Part shown: positions 11,460 through 24,647 of the stretch, in pieces
How positions within the stretch are numbered: the stretch's first letter is position 1
Layout of the letters: every line of letters starts with the position of its first letter
Assembly (NCBI RefSeq): GCF_021155765.1
Contig: NC_060106.1
Coordinates: 9,245,501-9,309,500, forward strand
Direction of reading: 5' to 3'
Source of the DNA: Diprion similis
Lineage: Eukaryota; Arthropoda; Insecta; Hymenoptera; Diprionidae
Length of the DNA: 64,000 nucleotides
Notes under the pieces: generated by a model
What the model saw: the letters and a program-made list of their open reading frames with translations, nothing else
What the model was told of the DNA's origin: nothing
Database searches by the model: none
Made by a program: the position numbers and the translations under genes

Positions 11460-13987
11460 GGCACCACGTGTTGAATTCACATGATAACATCGAATATCCA
11501 ACGAAAGATGTAATACATTAAAGAATAATAATGCTACCGTTAAAAATACATTTTATTTCGTATTAGGAGACAAATTTGATGTATTACATGTTTATATACA
11601 CACTCGCGTCTGTAACTGACCATGGATATACGCATAACTGGGCAGTAACAGTTTGAAATGAATAATGCACACATATTATACGTATATTCATGTTGGAGTA
11701 CACTGTTTAACAACATTATGTATACATTTGTGTTCGTGTATCACAATGTCACTGTACTATGTTCAGATTCAAACTGAAAAAAATAACATTATGTTATTTC
11801 TGTAATTGTTAAATAGAAAACATTATTGATTATTATTTACATTTCGATTCGTTGGAAGTCCACCTTAAAACGATGTTCTACGCTGCACTTAGTATTTTCC
11901 TATAGACTAATAGTTATTCTTAGTAAGCAATATAAAAATCTTCCTTGCAATCCAACCTTGTATTAAATAGTTAAAATACAGGACATTGCTCCTCTACCCA
12001 TCATAATTCCCGGATAACGTTTTTTTTTCTTTTTTTTTCAACTTTTTTGTTATCTTTTGTCGTGTTTTTTGTAAGTTTATTTAATTTTTTTGCATATTCA
12101 CACAAAATTTGTACAATACTGCAAATTTGTGGAATATATTTTCAAATAATTTTTCCGCACTCGGCGAAAACTGTCTAATGATAACTGTGTTATTATAAAT
12201 ACAATAAATGATTGAGTTAGTTTGGGTTCTTATGCATGTTCAAAATTATCATATTGGAATTTGTACAAAAATAATAATAATTGTGGTGCTGCTCTCAGAA
12301 CCATGTACATTCATGTGTCTAGAAACTACAGTCTAGCAATGGTCGTTTAAAAATTGTATAATTCATCACTTTGAATGACATTTTCAAACTGCATAAGATA
12401 TCGAGCTTGCTACTAAAGCTAATGCAAACCTTTCGGCTCTTAATCGGTATAATTATTAGAATGGCCACAAAATTGATTCTACTAAAGCAGTAAACAATGG
12501 CTGTTTAAACAATGTTAATTCACAAATTGAATTTATTTATTTTTTCCTGATTCTCTAAGAAACGTATGTATAATATTCTGTATACGTATATTACGTTTTA
12601 GACGATTGCATCGTCCTTCAACATTCTGCACTTATGCTTTTATCGCAAAAATCTTGACATCAGTGCGGTATTCAATAATAAATAAAATTTCAACTAGTTC
12701 TATAGGTATAGTTCTTACATGATTTGGAGCTTAACACAGAAACAAAAAAAATGTATGTGTACAACACTGACGAAACGCAAAAAATAAACTTCGTCTATAT
12801 CATATATAATAGATGTATATGTTATATAAAGATTCACACGGCCCGTATACACGCGCACATGTGTATTTGTAGGTATACGCATTTAAATACACATATGCGA
12901 GTGGATCGTTATATATATCGATAATTGATTGTTAATCACATAAGTTAGAAACTTAGAAATCCTTCATCCTCTAAAAAAGTAATAACTGTAGTTTCCCGTC
13001 CAATAAAGGATATTTGCTACATTATATTATGCGAACGTTATAACATTAGTTTGAATTATTGTTTTTTGTTTTTTTTTTGTTTTTTTTTTTTAATAAATTC
13101 TTTAAAAATTATAGCATCACGAATGTTCTAAAGTAGGCCTACAGTTATTTGGTTCTAATTAGCAATTTCAATTTAACTTCCTTAAATGCGACTTTTTGAT
13201 ATGGCATATCGAATAACTTTCACGTTAGTGAACATTGCTAATCTATTGCATACTGAAAACATTGGTAAAAGTACTTGAATCCATGGTATTAATCTTATGG
13301 CTCTTCTACGATGCATTTTCAATTTTGTCTGATGTAATCTTAACACATGGTTTTGCCGAAGTTTTAGTGAACTTGGAGGTCTAACAGTGTGTTTACCACT
13401 TTACCATTATCACGTTTGAAACAGATGATTTGTGCGGCGAAATTTCATACTCGTTAATTAGACTTCTCATTTTAATTCTATCATATTATGATAATGAAAG
13501 ATATTAAATTTTCGAGCAAGACCAAAACTTGCCCAAATGAATGGATATGTTTTCTTCCACTTCTATTACTTCCATGGAATAATTATTGAAAATAGAAGAA
13601 CAGATAAAATTTAGCACTCTACAAGTCGCACCAATACCGTTTTGTTTCATGATTTTCGGACATCATTCGACTGGACCGAATTCGTCGTTATTCCTAATTG
13701 GTGTTAGTGGAGATAACTTTGTCATAAAAAAAAAAAACAACATAACCAGAAGTAAAGTAATATTTTCGTTAATTGTATGCTTTCGCACAGCTGATAACGC
13801 TAAAGAAGCTTCTTTATATCTCGCTACATACAATTGTCAATTCCGTTTCAGTTTAAATGCCATCAAAGTTGTTCCTTTGGCGTGTATGTACATAATTACG
13901 GCTTTATCACTTTGCTGTTTCAAACGTAGTCCAACATTAATCAGCCCAATAAGTTTTCAACGATTGAATATGTTTTTTCGTTTTGTT
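11460..13987 (-). other. AT-rich block, probable long egl 3' UTR
   Basis: About 2.5 kb without a recognisable coding exon lies directly downstream of the egl stop codon and upstream of the TTC4 promoter. It is strongly AT-rich, with T-runs (12020-12100, 13060-13092) and several minus-strand AATAAA-type signals. A long 3' UTR would fit a gene in the mRNA localisation pathway, but no single polyadenylation site can be chosen from sequence alone. Confidence 0.35.
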
Positions 13988-16900
13988 TTACTTTTTTGGC
14001 GAATTCAACAACCTCTCTCGTTCTTTGTCTGCTTCCGTAAAAAATATCCTCGTTATAATAATATCACCTGTACTCAAGGTTTGGCAGGCAACATGGTCAA
14101 CTTTCATATTATTCTGTTGATTCCCAATTTGCTTACTACCATGACAAGTGCAGATGCATTTAAATGGAGAAACTTGAATATTGCTAGGTGGTGCCGGTGT
14201 GTCCGATGGGGCAGTGATTGTCGATAATATAGCTTCGAGACGTTCAATCTTTTCAAATCTGTCCATACGTCCATCCGATAACACTTCATCCATCATATGC
14301 ATGGACTCCGTAAGGCTTGGTGGTTCTGAATTACGTGGAGATATTACACCACCTGTTAATGAACACAAATACTATACATATGCAGCAGCAGAATAAACTG
14401 TTCATTCATATAATTATAAAAAACTGAATGCAACATTTATTGTATGGTTATGGATGTTCCAAAATTTTTTTACTATACTAGCAATATCAAATTTTGTTGT
14501 TTATAGTTAAAAATGACACTGGATGCTGCCAAGAATTGTTTGGGAAAATTAAGAGCATAATTATATGTGAAATTTGTTTGCGATTCCGGCCAGGTCAAAT
14601 TTTTCTTACCAGAATGAGAGTTTTCTGACGTATAGCTATCCAAGCTAGGGTATTCGGCATCCCCATTCCTCTCATCTTCATCATAATCGCTGCTGTCACC
14701 TTTTTCTTGCCCCAGGCTCTCGAGCTTTTCTAACTTTCTTGCAACTTTGTAGCTGCCCTTCAATTTTTCCTTTTCCTCTTCTGTTAATTCTAAGTATCTC
14801 AAAAGTCTGATTTCACGGTTACTGAGTACAATATTTTTGCCGGTAGTCTCTTCCATTCGTTTTCGTAAGTCAGCTACCTCAGTCTCGACTTTACGTTGCT
14901 TCTTACGTGATTTAACTTCAACAGGCTTTATGTGCATTTGCACCTGTTCCTCACATAGTTCAGAAAATAGTGTCTGCATTTCCGGTTTTATAAGTCTGCA
15001 ACAAAAATATGATGAAAATTTTATTGTGAATTTGTAAAGTAGAGAAGCATTGCATCTAGAATACTGATAAGTAACGGAGCATAAATTTTCCTATACTCCT
15101 CTCTGTCGATAATGAGTTCACACATTTTTATAGTAATTTTTTATCAACTTGATTTGCACGTACCTTGACATAGCAGAGTATATTTGAGGAACCAAACTTA
15201 GAACATCACAGCCAGCATAGAGTAGCATATCCCGAGAAAGAGGTCTACGGGACCAATACCTTTGGTCTCGACGATACACATTTTTCAGCTGATCCTTCAG
15301 TGGGTTACATGGAGCACCATATAATTCGCAAAGCGCATTTAGATTAACATTCTTTACTTTGTACACTGGTTTGCCTGTTTCTTGATACTGTAGCACTGCG
15401 TGGGCGGCCTAAAAACAAGTTGAATCATATATTTATTAGCAAGTTGAGATAGAATTTATCGAGTAACTGTAAATTGTGAGATGTAAAAATAATGTAGAGT
15501 GTCCTGCGAATGGACATTCTCAAATATCAAAACTATTTTATATCCACCACGAAGATCTTTTTTCTCCTCAGAATGTGGCACACAGTATTTTTTCACCATT
15601 GTTGCCAGAATATTAATTGATATTTTTTCTGATTACATAAAATGACTATTGTTGTATGGAACTTTTACAGTGATGTTGTGCATTACGTGCCTGTTATAAT
15701 CGGACGTGAGATTAGATTAGGAAAGAGATAGGAAATTGTTTGAGCATATTTTTGAATTTAATTTATTCGACGTATAACTTTGCACAAGAATAGTCAAATC
15801 ATTTTACTGCAGAAACTTTAATTTTATAGGTTGCTGGGCATCCCGAATACTCTGCGAGACAGAGAAAGAGGTGAAATGGAGATTCCATAATTGCTAGTGT
15901 ATGCACGGTTAAGTAGAAAGTCGTGAGAATACCATTGTTGACTAGGTTGAATGGTTTCGTGTAAAGTTGGTGAAAATAAATCCTATTACAAATCATATCA
16001 CAGAGACATGAAGTTGTGGATACTATTAGCAGAACCATGTCAAAAAAACTGTATCATAATTTATAGCATAATTAGATACTCCTCGATTGCATTATGTACC
16101 TGTGTATCGAAGACGTTATTCAAAGTGATGCCAAATTGGTTGAATAGATTCACACTATCATTTCGACAATCATGGATAACCTGAAACATAAATTCATCTA
16201 AATTAAATATCTCTATATGTAAGTTTAATATGAATAGATTACTTTGCAATAGTCTTTTTATGTTATCTCCCACGCAAGCATAATATTGTTTTAAAGCTTT
16301 GGATGCAGATAAATGGATTTCAAATTCTAATTTTTAATTTTTCCGTTTTTTTGATTTACATTAAAAATTTTGCAAGTCGAGAAAATATCCAAAGAATTTT
16401 CTCCAGAACAAAGAATTATACTTTCTGGGACAAAGGCTACGTATGCATACATATATATCGTAAAATGATTGTTTCTGGATTGTCCTTGAATCTGTATATA
16501 TTAATGAGGCAGCACCTCCCATATGTGGGACGTTGAAGGCTGGCCACATTGCTGACACAAATGCAAATTTTTAGAGAGCAATATAAATCTTGTAAATTTT
16601 GTGAAATACTTTTCAATTCAATTTTACTCACAATAAAAAATAATATTAATATTGGACAGTATTATGGGTGATGCACATATTTATATTTTAGACACTTCAA
16701 GCATGATGAAATGAACTAGATTACAACAATGCAAATTTGACTAGTGATAATCTCCTGTCGTTTTTCATTTCTGCAGAATCAACTTATTTTATCAATTATT
16801 AGCCAATGGACTTGAAATATTGACTTTCTTGGAAGTATAAAAAAATTTATGAATGTATTGGAGAAGTAAAAAGGTAATACTGAACAGGAAAGATGAGAAA

Positions 16901-19900
16901 TTTCCTAATGTCGACCTAAAATCATAGGTGCTCGTAACTCTGAATTCTTTATAGCACATGAACCCGCTCTACTGCAGAAACATTTTAGCCTGATTATTAT
17001 TTCAGTAAGCTTTCTTGCTGGAATCTTATTTATGAGATTGCTGTTAGTTTTTCCTTCACTACATTAAATTTTCAAGACAACCTTTGGTCAATGAGTTTAC
17101 ATGCTCCCTTGGATCTCACTGGAATTAATCTAAATCTCATTAATCAATAAAAATTAAAGGTTGATATTTCTTTTGAAGAAAATTGTGCTGTAATATTCAG
17201 TTTCAGTAAAATATGTCATAAACAAAGACAGAAATTAAAGTCTAAAGGGTCTGTTTTCAATTGCTGTAACCGATGTTAAACCAAAGTTGAATGTTTCGAA
17301 GAATAAAAACTAGTTAAATTTTTAATATTTTGACGTGTCATTAATAAAACACAACAATAGTAAATTTCCCTTGTCATCGTGCATTGAAATAAACAGACAG
17401 AGGATCAGTTTGTGCTGAGTCGCACGTATTTTATACAGTTAGCTTGAGAGTAGTTTGCCAATATAAATGATCTCTTGTAGAGAAAATATAATGGCATTGG
17501 AGAAGTGCAGTAGAATTAGCGAAATTGATTTTGAGACAACGTTATAATCAATGAATCTGGTACCAAGGTTTTATTTTCAAGTTCAAGATCACAAACAGTG
17601 CGAAGGTATGATGATAGTTATGCAAACAAGACCAAATGCCAATGACCTACAATCAAGCAAACATAGCAACAACTACTGTTTCACAACATTGAATGAATGG
17701 GTTTAACCTTGATATACGAAGTTATTTTTTTTTTTTTTTTGTATTTGAAACTACCCCATTCCAGTATTACCGAGGACAGTTGTTAGGAATATACGGTATG
17801 TATGCTGAAATTTATTTTGGATTCAGGTCTAGTGCCAAGTACTAGTTGCATGGCCTACTTGGGGACAATTAGCCAACGCGATTAAACACATATTCGCTAG
17901 GTGACCATTCTCGTTGTATGAACTCTATGACTGTATACAGTTGGCAGATACACACATCACTTGATAGCTACTAAAATTAGATTTATTGATTGCAAGATTT
18001 TCGTGTAAGGTGCCACAGAAATGTATAGGACCTGATATTGATCTATGAATGTATAAATACCCAGTAAAATAAAGGGCAAGGTATGTCAGAATCTCATAAT
18101 AAAAAAAACTGGAAAATTATAATACAAGCACACTGAGAATCGAATAAATTGTAAATTTGGTATTATGGTCCAAACGTGCTTATAACTTTTAGTTGCTGTT
18201 CGAAAGTTACTATCTACAAGAATGATTGAGCTTTTGCTAACTTGTGTAGTTTACCAAGATTTGGCAGTTTATGCGCAAGGTGTAACATAGACTTTACCTG
18301 AACCATTAAATATTCAAAAATAAAAGGTTGTCTGTGGTCGGTTTCATATCTCACTGAGTCCTAGAATGTACAGACTACTCCCAAGGGAGATTCCCTGAAG
18401 TTACTACTCTGTTCCATTGCATGCTCCAGTTTTGAGCAGAGGTTCGTGGTCAAAGATATCACCACTTTTGGCAGAAATATTCTATTGTCATTATTATTTG
18501 AAGTTATTAGAAATTTCTTTTTCCAGCCTAAAGATATTGTATTACTTAAAAAATAATTACTTCTCTTCTTCTTTGATTACTGGGAATGGTTACTATATTG
18601 AAACACTAACATTGAGAGTTTGTAATGGCGGATATAAAATGGACACAGTGCTTTTTATGACATTTCATATATTTTAGTACGCCTACAGTAATACAAGACT
18701 GTAATGAAATTTTATATACAATGCTATATCTCACTATGATAAAAGTTACTTGGACCAATTCTGCCTTCCTGTCAATTTATAAACAGAATTGCTTTCCATA
18801 TGTTTAAAATTCATTACCTGATTACCTCAATGTTTAGACTAACACCCCCAATTACTAATCACCACTATGTGTACTAAGGTGGTCCTTATTTAAAATTGGG
18901 ACGAATTTTTTCCGGACCGCCGCTCAAATTAACTTCAGATAATTCAAAAATGATTCCCAAGTTTATTCAGATTTTTATCTCATCTCTAACTCGTGCCTGT
19001 AAGAGGGAGGATTTCCCCATTTGAAATGAACGTGTTTTGAACAGATTCTCAGTTTATTCTTTACTGAAAGAGTAATAATGTTTTAAAAAAATCTATAACT
19101 GCGCGACTTTAGTGAGCATTGGTGCTACTATCTGAAAAAAAAATTCACATCATCATACCAGATAATCTAGACAAAATTGCACTTCCTCTAAAGGGAAAAA
19201 ACTCAGGTTGCGACTGTGTGCAATTTGTCGGGATTGCATGGTATAATCATGTCAATTTTTTCTCAGATAGTAGCCTGTTAAAACCTCGCAATTACAGATT
19301 TTTTTGAACATTATTATTCTTACAAGAAAATATATGGTGATAATGTGTCCGAAACGTGTGTATTTCAAATGGCAAAATACACCTTCCAACAGGCACCGGT
19401 TAGAGTTGAGATAACAATCTGAAAAAATTAAGGCATTGTTTTTGAATTATTTAAAGTTGATGTAGGGAGCGGCCCAGAAAAAAATTGATAACACCCTAAA
19501 TAAGGACCACCTTAATGTAAACAGAACAAAAGTACATCCAAGTCTATGCTAAAGCTCCTCTGTTCATGAGAATTTGAATCGGATTCACTTTTTTTTTACT
19601 TTAAAATTTCGAAAACACAGTATCGGCATTACTTTGGCTAATTGCTGGGCTTTATTTATTTTGGTAAACGGCTTTTGGGCAATTCTATAAAGCAAATAAA
19701 TTTGGGTTAACATATACATCTCTAATTGACAACAGTACTGGTTAAGAAAAATGCATTTGAAAGAAAGAATGTCATGGTTGATTATACCAGAAGGTAAAAA
19801 ATTGATCAACTGCTTATTGATGATTGCTGTTACTATTATGACACGTGATGTCAATGACATAGCTATAGTATATACACTTTGAACTTTTGGTAACTTGATA

Positions 19901-21729
19901 CTAAAACAATATACAGTTTCTAATGACCAGTGAGAATTGAATCATTACAAAATAGTCATTCTGGAATGAGGTAGTCTGAATAATTTGTTGAAGAGGAAAT
20001 TAGAGTTGCAATAAAGTAAAGCAAGTGTAAGCAAAGTTAATTCAACCTTGTTTCAGTTTATGCAATTCCATACCCATACGATAAATTTCTACCCAACTTG
20101 ACGCTATTGATAATATGTACCAGAAAACACTGAGTATCAAGCACAAAGTAAATATTAAATATTGGAACAAGCAGATGCGTACAGTTACTAAACATATTTT
20201 TTTCAACTGAACAAGTTTAAGTTAAAAATGAGATAATGGAAATAATTTGGTTGTACAAAATAACGTCTACTTCTGTAAAAAAAGGTGTCAAGAAAATTGT
20301 TTATGATTCTTACCTTAATAACACTGTTGCTTTCGAGTAACTTCTGAATACCTCCACTTTGAACAAGACTTGGACATGTAACCAAATCGAAAACGTAAGC
20401 TTGTCCAGTCATAGTCCCAATTTGGAGAAGCGTCAACTGACCTTTAACGCCTAAGTTAATGCCTTCACAATCGAAGGAAACAATGACTTTACCATCATGT
20501 TGCAGTCTTCTGGGATTCATGATGTCCTCAATTATTTGTAAACTTTCTTTCGGATTAACAACGACCCTCGTTTGTTGAAATACCTTAAGCTTCCATGCTT
20601 CGCCCATTTGCACAGTTTGCAAATTACGATCTTTTTCAGTGTTGTCCGCTAGTGTTTTCATTACCAATGTATTTATTCTTTGCTTTAGAGTTTGCTGCTG
20701 TAAACTCAGCGGTGGTGAATTGTTATTGCTTTCCGTTGAAGTAGGTGATATGTTTTGGAGAGAGTTTGGTTGGGACACTGAATTATTTGAAGTGATTGAA
20801 TTTGGCTGTGAACTCTGTAGAGACACTTGGAGCGAAGTAGGCTGAGATGTTTGTAGCGAATTTGGCTGCGATCTGTTGTTATTGCAGTTTGGTATTCCTG
20901 GGCTGGTGGAACTCTTTATTTTAACATGGCAGTTATCAATTGTGAATGTCTTTGGCCGGCTTATCAAAGTAACAAGATTACTTTGAACATGGAAGGCATC
21001 GGAAAACATTTTCAAAAACGTTGACAAATCCTGAGGTGTTTTGAATATCGAAGTCCAAGTTTCTTGGGGGAATTTCGAGGTAACAAGATGAAATAACTGA
21101 TCTACTAATATTGGTCCTTTGTTTTCGATACATTGCGCAAAAAAGTCAAGTAGCCTAGCCGTTATTTCAGGGTCGATTGTTTCTGGTTCCAATTCACGGA
21201 ATGGTTCAGCTTTCATGCCTTCGTACTGTTTCAAAACAACGTTGTCTTCTGTAACGGCAAAGGCGTCGGGATATTTCATGAGAAAGTCTCGAAACTCTTT
21301 GTAATGCTGTCCAGAAATGTGTCTGACCTCGGAAGAAGCTTGCGACCTGTGACCTAGAAGACTTTTGATTGGTACTTCCGTTCCGATTCCATATTGCATC
21401 AGTTTCATTGAAAAATACTCGACTGCTTCCTGGGCGTAATCTCTCTTCCCTCCAAGATTTGATCCACTATCCTCAGCCACGACAGGTTGGAAGGTATTTA
21501 CAAAAACATAGTCACCGTCGATTGAAAACAAGGCTGGGTATTTGGCGAGGAATTTTTTCAGTCCACTCTGAGAGCCACCGGCAATTTGTCGCATCTCTTT
21601 AGTAAAGCCCTTCGCTCCAAACTGGCAGCTTAAATCGTGCAGAGTTCTCGGGCCTCCCTTGTCCATCAGTCGTTCGAAAAAAAATAGCAAAGTCATATTG
21701 CGAACCAACTCATACTCAGAGCTATCCAT
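13988..21729 (-). CDS. egl: Egalitarian, BicD/dynein mRNA cargo adaptor
   Basis: Five coding exons: 21729-20314, 16180-16100, 15408-15164, 14995-14610 and 14352-13988. Phases close to give 830 residues. The N-terminal part (about 1-285) is the conserved Egl region containing the BicD-binding segment and repeated winged-helix-like units (FLAKYPALF, FLMKYPDAF). A Ser/Gln/Asn-rich linker follows (about 285-345), then a DEDDy 3'-5' exonuclease fold spanning exons 1-3: FDCEG (D420, E422), VIHDCRND (D476) and LLYAGCDV (Y563, D567). The catalytic set therefore looks complete. Near the C-terminus QTLSTG (about 800-805) matches the type of motif used by Egl to bind dynein light chain. In Drosophila, Egl links localising mRNAs to BicD and dynein in oocytes and embryos. 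Intron 1 (20313-16181) is 4.1 kb and holds a foldback element. Confidence 0.93.
16181..20313 (-). other. egl intron 1 (4.1 kb)
   Basis: The intron is bounded by AAG|GTAAGA on the exon 1 side and TTTCAG|GTT on the exon 2 side, both phase 0. It contains the TA-flanked foldback element at 18877-19512, a T-run at about 17729 and no recognisable nested gene on either strand. Its other open frames are short and low-complexity. Confidence 0.8.
18877..19512. mobile_element. 636 bp foldback (inverted-repeat) element, TA-flanked
   Basis: The whole element is two arms of about 300 bp that pair with each other. The ends are AGGTGGTCCTTATTTA and its complement, with TA immediately outside on both sides (18875-18876 and 19513-19514). 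Matching blocks continue inward in order, for example CCATTTGAAAT on the left with ATTTCAAATGG on the right, then GCTACTATCTGA with TCAGATAGTAGC, to a spacer of about 50 bp near 19195. It has no coding capacity. TA flanks fit a Tc1/mariner-type non-autonomous element. As it lies in egl intron 1, egl pre-mRNA would carry a very long hairpin. Confidence 0.8.
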
Positions 21730-21739
21730 TTTCTTTAAG

Positions 21740-24018
21740 GGCTATTTTTATTACGATGAGTGTACTGCAGCTTCTGCAGGGTTGATATGGTGCGCTTCGG
21801 GGTAGAAGTCCAATCTTGATCTGATCTGGCTTGAAGTCACTTTAATTGTGCATAAAAGAAATATTTATACTGAATTATTCAGGCAAAAGATTTTTTCTTT
21901 TTTTGTAATTAACGCGTGGAAGGGATTCCGAACTTTTGATTTTACTACTTCCATGTACATTTAGCAGAAAAAAATTTTGCTATGTAAGATTAAGAGAAGA
22001 GTAGTAGTTGAGCTTACATTAAGTCTAAAATAACCTGTTTGGCATACAAAATGTTGATATGGGTGTATATAAATACCGTTCCCATAATAACAAAGCAAAT
22101 AGGTTTTCCTGACACGTAATATTTTTGTCTCGCTGTCTAGATAAAGATTTTAAAACTGAATAAATACAGTGTGTAAGAAATAAAAACATCCAGATAGCAA
22201 TTTTAAAATTCCATGGATTTAATATTCACACGAAAATCCGGATAAAAATTTGAGGTTAGAATATTAGCACATTTAATATGCACGATAAATTTGGGGGTTA
22301 GTATTTCGTGAAAAAAGTAATGAAATCACGTAAATACTTATTCATCGCAAAAATTACAAACTGTCACGATAAAATTTCCCCCGAACAGGTACAATTTGTT
22401 ACCTCGGATAGAGCTCAGCTGCAACGAAGACCGAGCTTGGCCTCAATTATCTTTGATTCCGGAGAAAAACAGGCTGGGCAAGCGAAAAATTTAGAAAAAA
22501 ACCGATCCCACCATAACAGAAGCACCTGAAATATATTTAACCACGATATCAGCCTTCGCCCGCGGCCACACGGTACACACACAGCTCATAAAATACTATG
22601 ACATTTTCGCATGAACTTCCACGATCGCCATATTGGCCCGAAGAGCCACAAGAATGTCTGCCTGGCGATGCAAGTGACGAGCGAACGAATTGGTTAAAGG
22701 GAGGATGGGATGGGGGGGGGGGGGGGGGGGGGGGCAAGCATATGTCAAGTGAATACCACAAGAGTCAAGCAAGCGTCTCGTTCGAAATGTCGTGGGTGTC
22801 AGACTTAATAGAGAATATAATGCGATATTATCCTCCCGAATGAATTTGTTCCAGACCCCATTGTCAATATCATTCAATCTCACGAATTTGAGGGTTCATT
22901 TCCGTTGCGTTGGCATGGAAGTTATTTCCGAATGTATTATACCAAAAAATTGCACTGCAGGGTACGACCGCGGTACATCTTCGCTCTGTTTACCTTGCTG
23001 ACTTGAAATTCTTACACCATTACGCAACGCCTAATTATTCTACTTGACAATAGAGACCAGCTTATGTATATATATACCTATATGCATAGAATAGCACATA
23101 CGATATGCAATTCGCATATTTATCATGTTACAACGCTTGTGTAACTTTGATAAAAAATTTCAAATGATAGACGTTTGAGCTTTGATTATCATCCGTATAT
23201 ATATAATATCGTTTGTAACATCCAGCTTCAACTTCACAGTGATTAATGGGATGCAATATGTTATGTATAGCAATCATACGCAATGGTCGAAACAGTTCTA
23301 CAGGCTGCCATTCATAAAATAAACAAGACACGTATATCGTCTGAATAGTGAATTTACTGCTGGGAAAAGCGCACTTTAACGTTTGTGAAGTGTGTTATAT
23401 CACTGAAATCAAAAAGAAAAAAAAACGTTAGTAAAAACTATTGATGACGTTGATGAATAGTGCGCATTATTTAAACACGACAATGATCGAGGATTAGGAG
23501 ATTAAAAATAATTTAAAGGTCTATGGCCTTAATCAGCTGACCGCCTGTGGATGACAGCTGGCATCTAGCTATGTTCCACTTCCTGTTTCGAACACGATAA
23601 CTCATTCATTTCGCCGCTTGCGGACGTGGATTTAAAAAAAGGGAGTTTACGTATTAACGTCAATATTGCAACTAGTAATTCGTGTTATAATATCACGGAG
23701 AATTTAATCGAAAGAAATGTAAGATTCATGCATCTTCTAATGTCTCTTTTTGATCATCACCTTCCAAAACTTAACCTAAAAATGTACCTTTTAAATGCTT
23801 GAAAGAACTTTTGATTTTCTTAACTTGAGTTTGGCGATACTTCGCTATCTGTACGCCACCGTATAAATATGCAAGAGCGATTCTATTGTTTATTTTTACA
23901 GATATCTTGTTATAAGGTTAATTCAATTGCTTGTGAACCATATTCAGCGATCTTCAAATTTTCAAACCGTAACGACTTGTTTATGGTCATATTATTGAAA
24001 AAAAATACATCTTCCCCG
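21740..24018. promoter_or_regulatory. Divergent intergenic region between egl and DPM3
   Basis: The region holds the start regions of both genes. A CpG-richer patch at 22380-22700 contains a GCCATATTG YY1/Pho-type site near 22626 and is the best candidate core promoter. Beside it is an uninterrupted run of 23 G (22712-22734). An imperfect tandem duplication of roughly 60 bp is visible at about 22215-22310. No coding gene is recognised. Confidence 0.45.
22712..22734 (+). repeat. Poly-G run of 23
   Basis: Twenty-three consecutive G follow GGGAGGATGGGAT, a context able to form G-quadruplexes. Such long G homopolymers are uncommon in AT-rich insect DNA and are also prone to sequencing-length error. 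Confidence 0.95.
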
Positions 24019-24020
24019 TA

Positions 24021-24167
24021 GTTCTTTTGGTGTTTACATCTAATTCCTAATTACTTCGGAACATGACACTTCTTTATCCTCTTGACGTGTTTTGCGGCAT
24101 TCTTCTCTGTTCTCTTGACACGTTTCAAGGTAATTGAGAAATCAGATGTAAATACCAAACGCAACTC
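24021..24167. mobile_element. Short foldback element upstream of DPM3
   Basis: TTTTGGTGTTTACATCTAAT on the left pairs with the complement of the right end, which contains GATGTAAATACCAAAC. The match continues inward through AATTACTT / AGGTAATT-type blocks. TA dinucleotides occur just outside both ends (24019-24020 and 24168-24169). The element is about 147 bp long with no coding capacity, and it ends about 75 bp before the DPM3 start codon. Confidence 0.55.
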
Positions 24168-24243
24168 TAGTTGTACAAAATCATGTGACGCTAATAATTG
24201 AGTGCCTTACTAACATTTTGTTCTTGTTTCGTTCTGTTTTAAG

Positions 24244-24647
24244 ATGACAAAGCTTATGGAATGGGTTTTTGTGGCCACAGTATTTTTCAGTATATGGACA
24301 GCTGCAATCACTGGTAGTACCCAATCGACACTCCTGATTAAATGGCGAACACCGATACTATACCTTCCCCTAATATTAATCATACTCTTTGGCGTATATG
24401 CTGCAAGTGTAGTTCTTTACCGAACTTTCACTTTCAACAATTGTGAAGAAGCTGCTGTAGAACTCCAAAAGGTAAGCAATGAATTTGGGATTACACGTGG
24501 CATCCTGGTTGACAAAAACAATTTGTTCTGCAAAACTTCAAGTCAATCCACTTTACACATTGTTTAGTACCTATTTGTATATTTCAGGAAATAAAAGAAG
24601 CCAAAGCCGATCTCCGTAGCAAAGGACTTGTCCTTAAAGAAGATTAA
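24244..24647 (+). CDS. DPM3: Dolichol-phosphate mannosyltransferase subunit 3
   Basis: Two exons, 24244-24471 and 24588-24647, join in phase 0 to give 95 residues; human DPM3 is 92. Residues about 6-24 and 36-60 are two hydrophobic membrane spans. They are followed by the family's soluble C-terminal helix, YRTFTFNNCEEAAVELQKEI, with the FxxCEDAxxEL-type motif and a closing KADLRSKGL. DPM3 anchors the catalytic subunit DPM1 in the ER membrane. The DPM complex makes dolichol-phosphate-mannose, the mannose donor for N-glycans, GPI anchors and O-mannosylation. The sequence before ATG (TTCTGTTTTAAG) resembles a splice acceptor, so an untranslated first exon may lie upstream. An AATAAA signal lies at 24908-24913. 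Confidence 0.95.

Noticed and set aside
13586-14227. 213-residue plus-strand open frame
   Set aside because: It runs antisense to the well-supported last exon of egl and lacks any recognisable similarity.
15205-15216. ATCACAGCCAGC on the plus strand, matching 12 bases of the miR-2/13 family core
   Set aside because: It lies antisense within egl exon 3, where the minus strand encodes the exonuclease motif YAGCDVL. No hairpin was seen around it, so the match is taken as chance.
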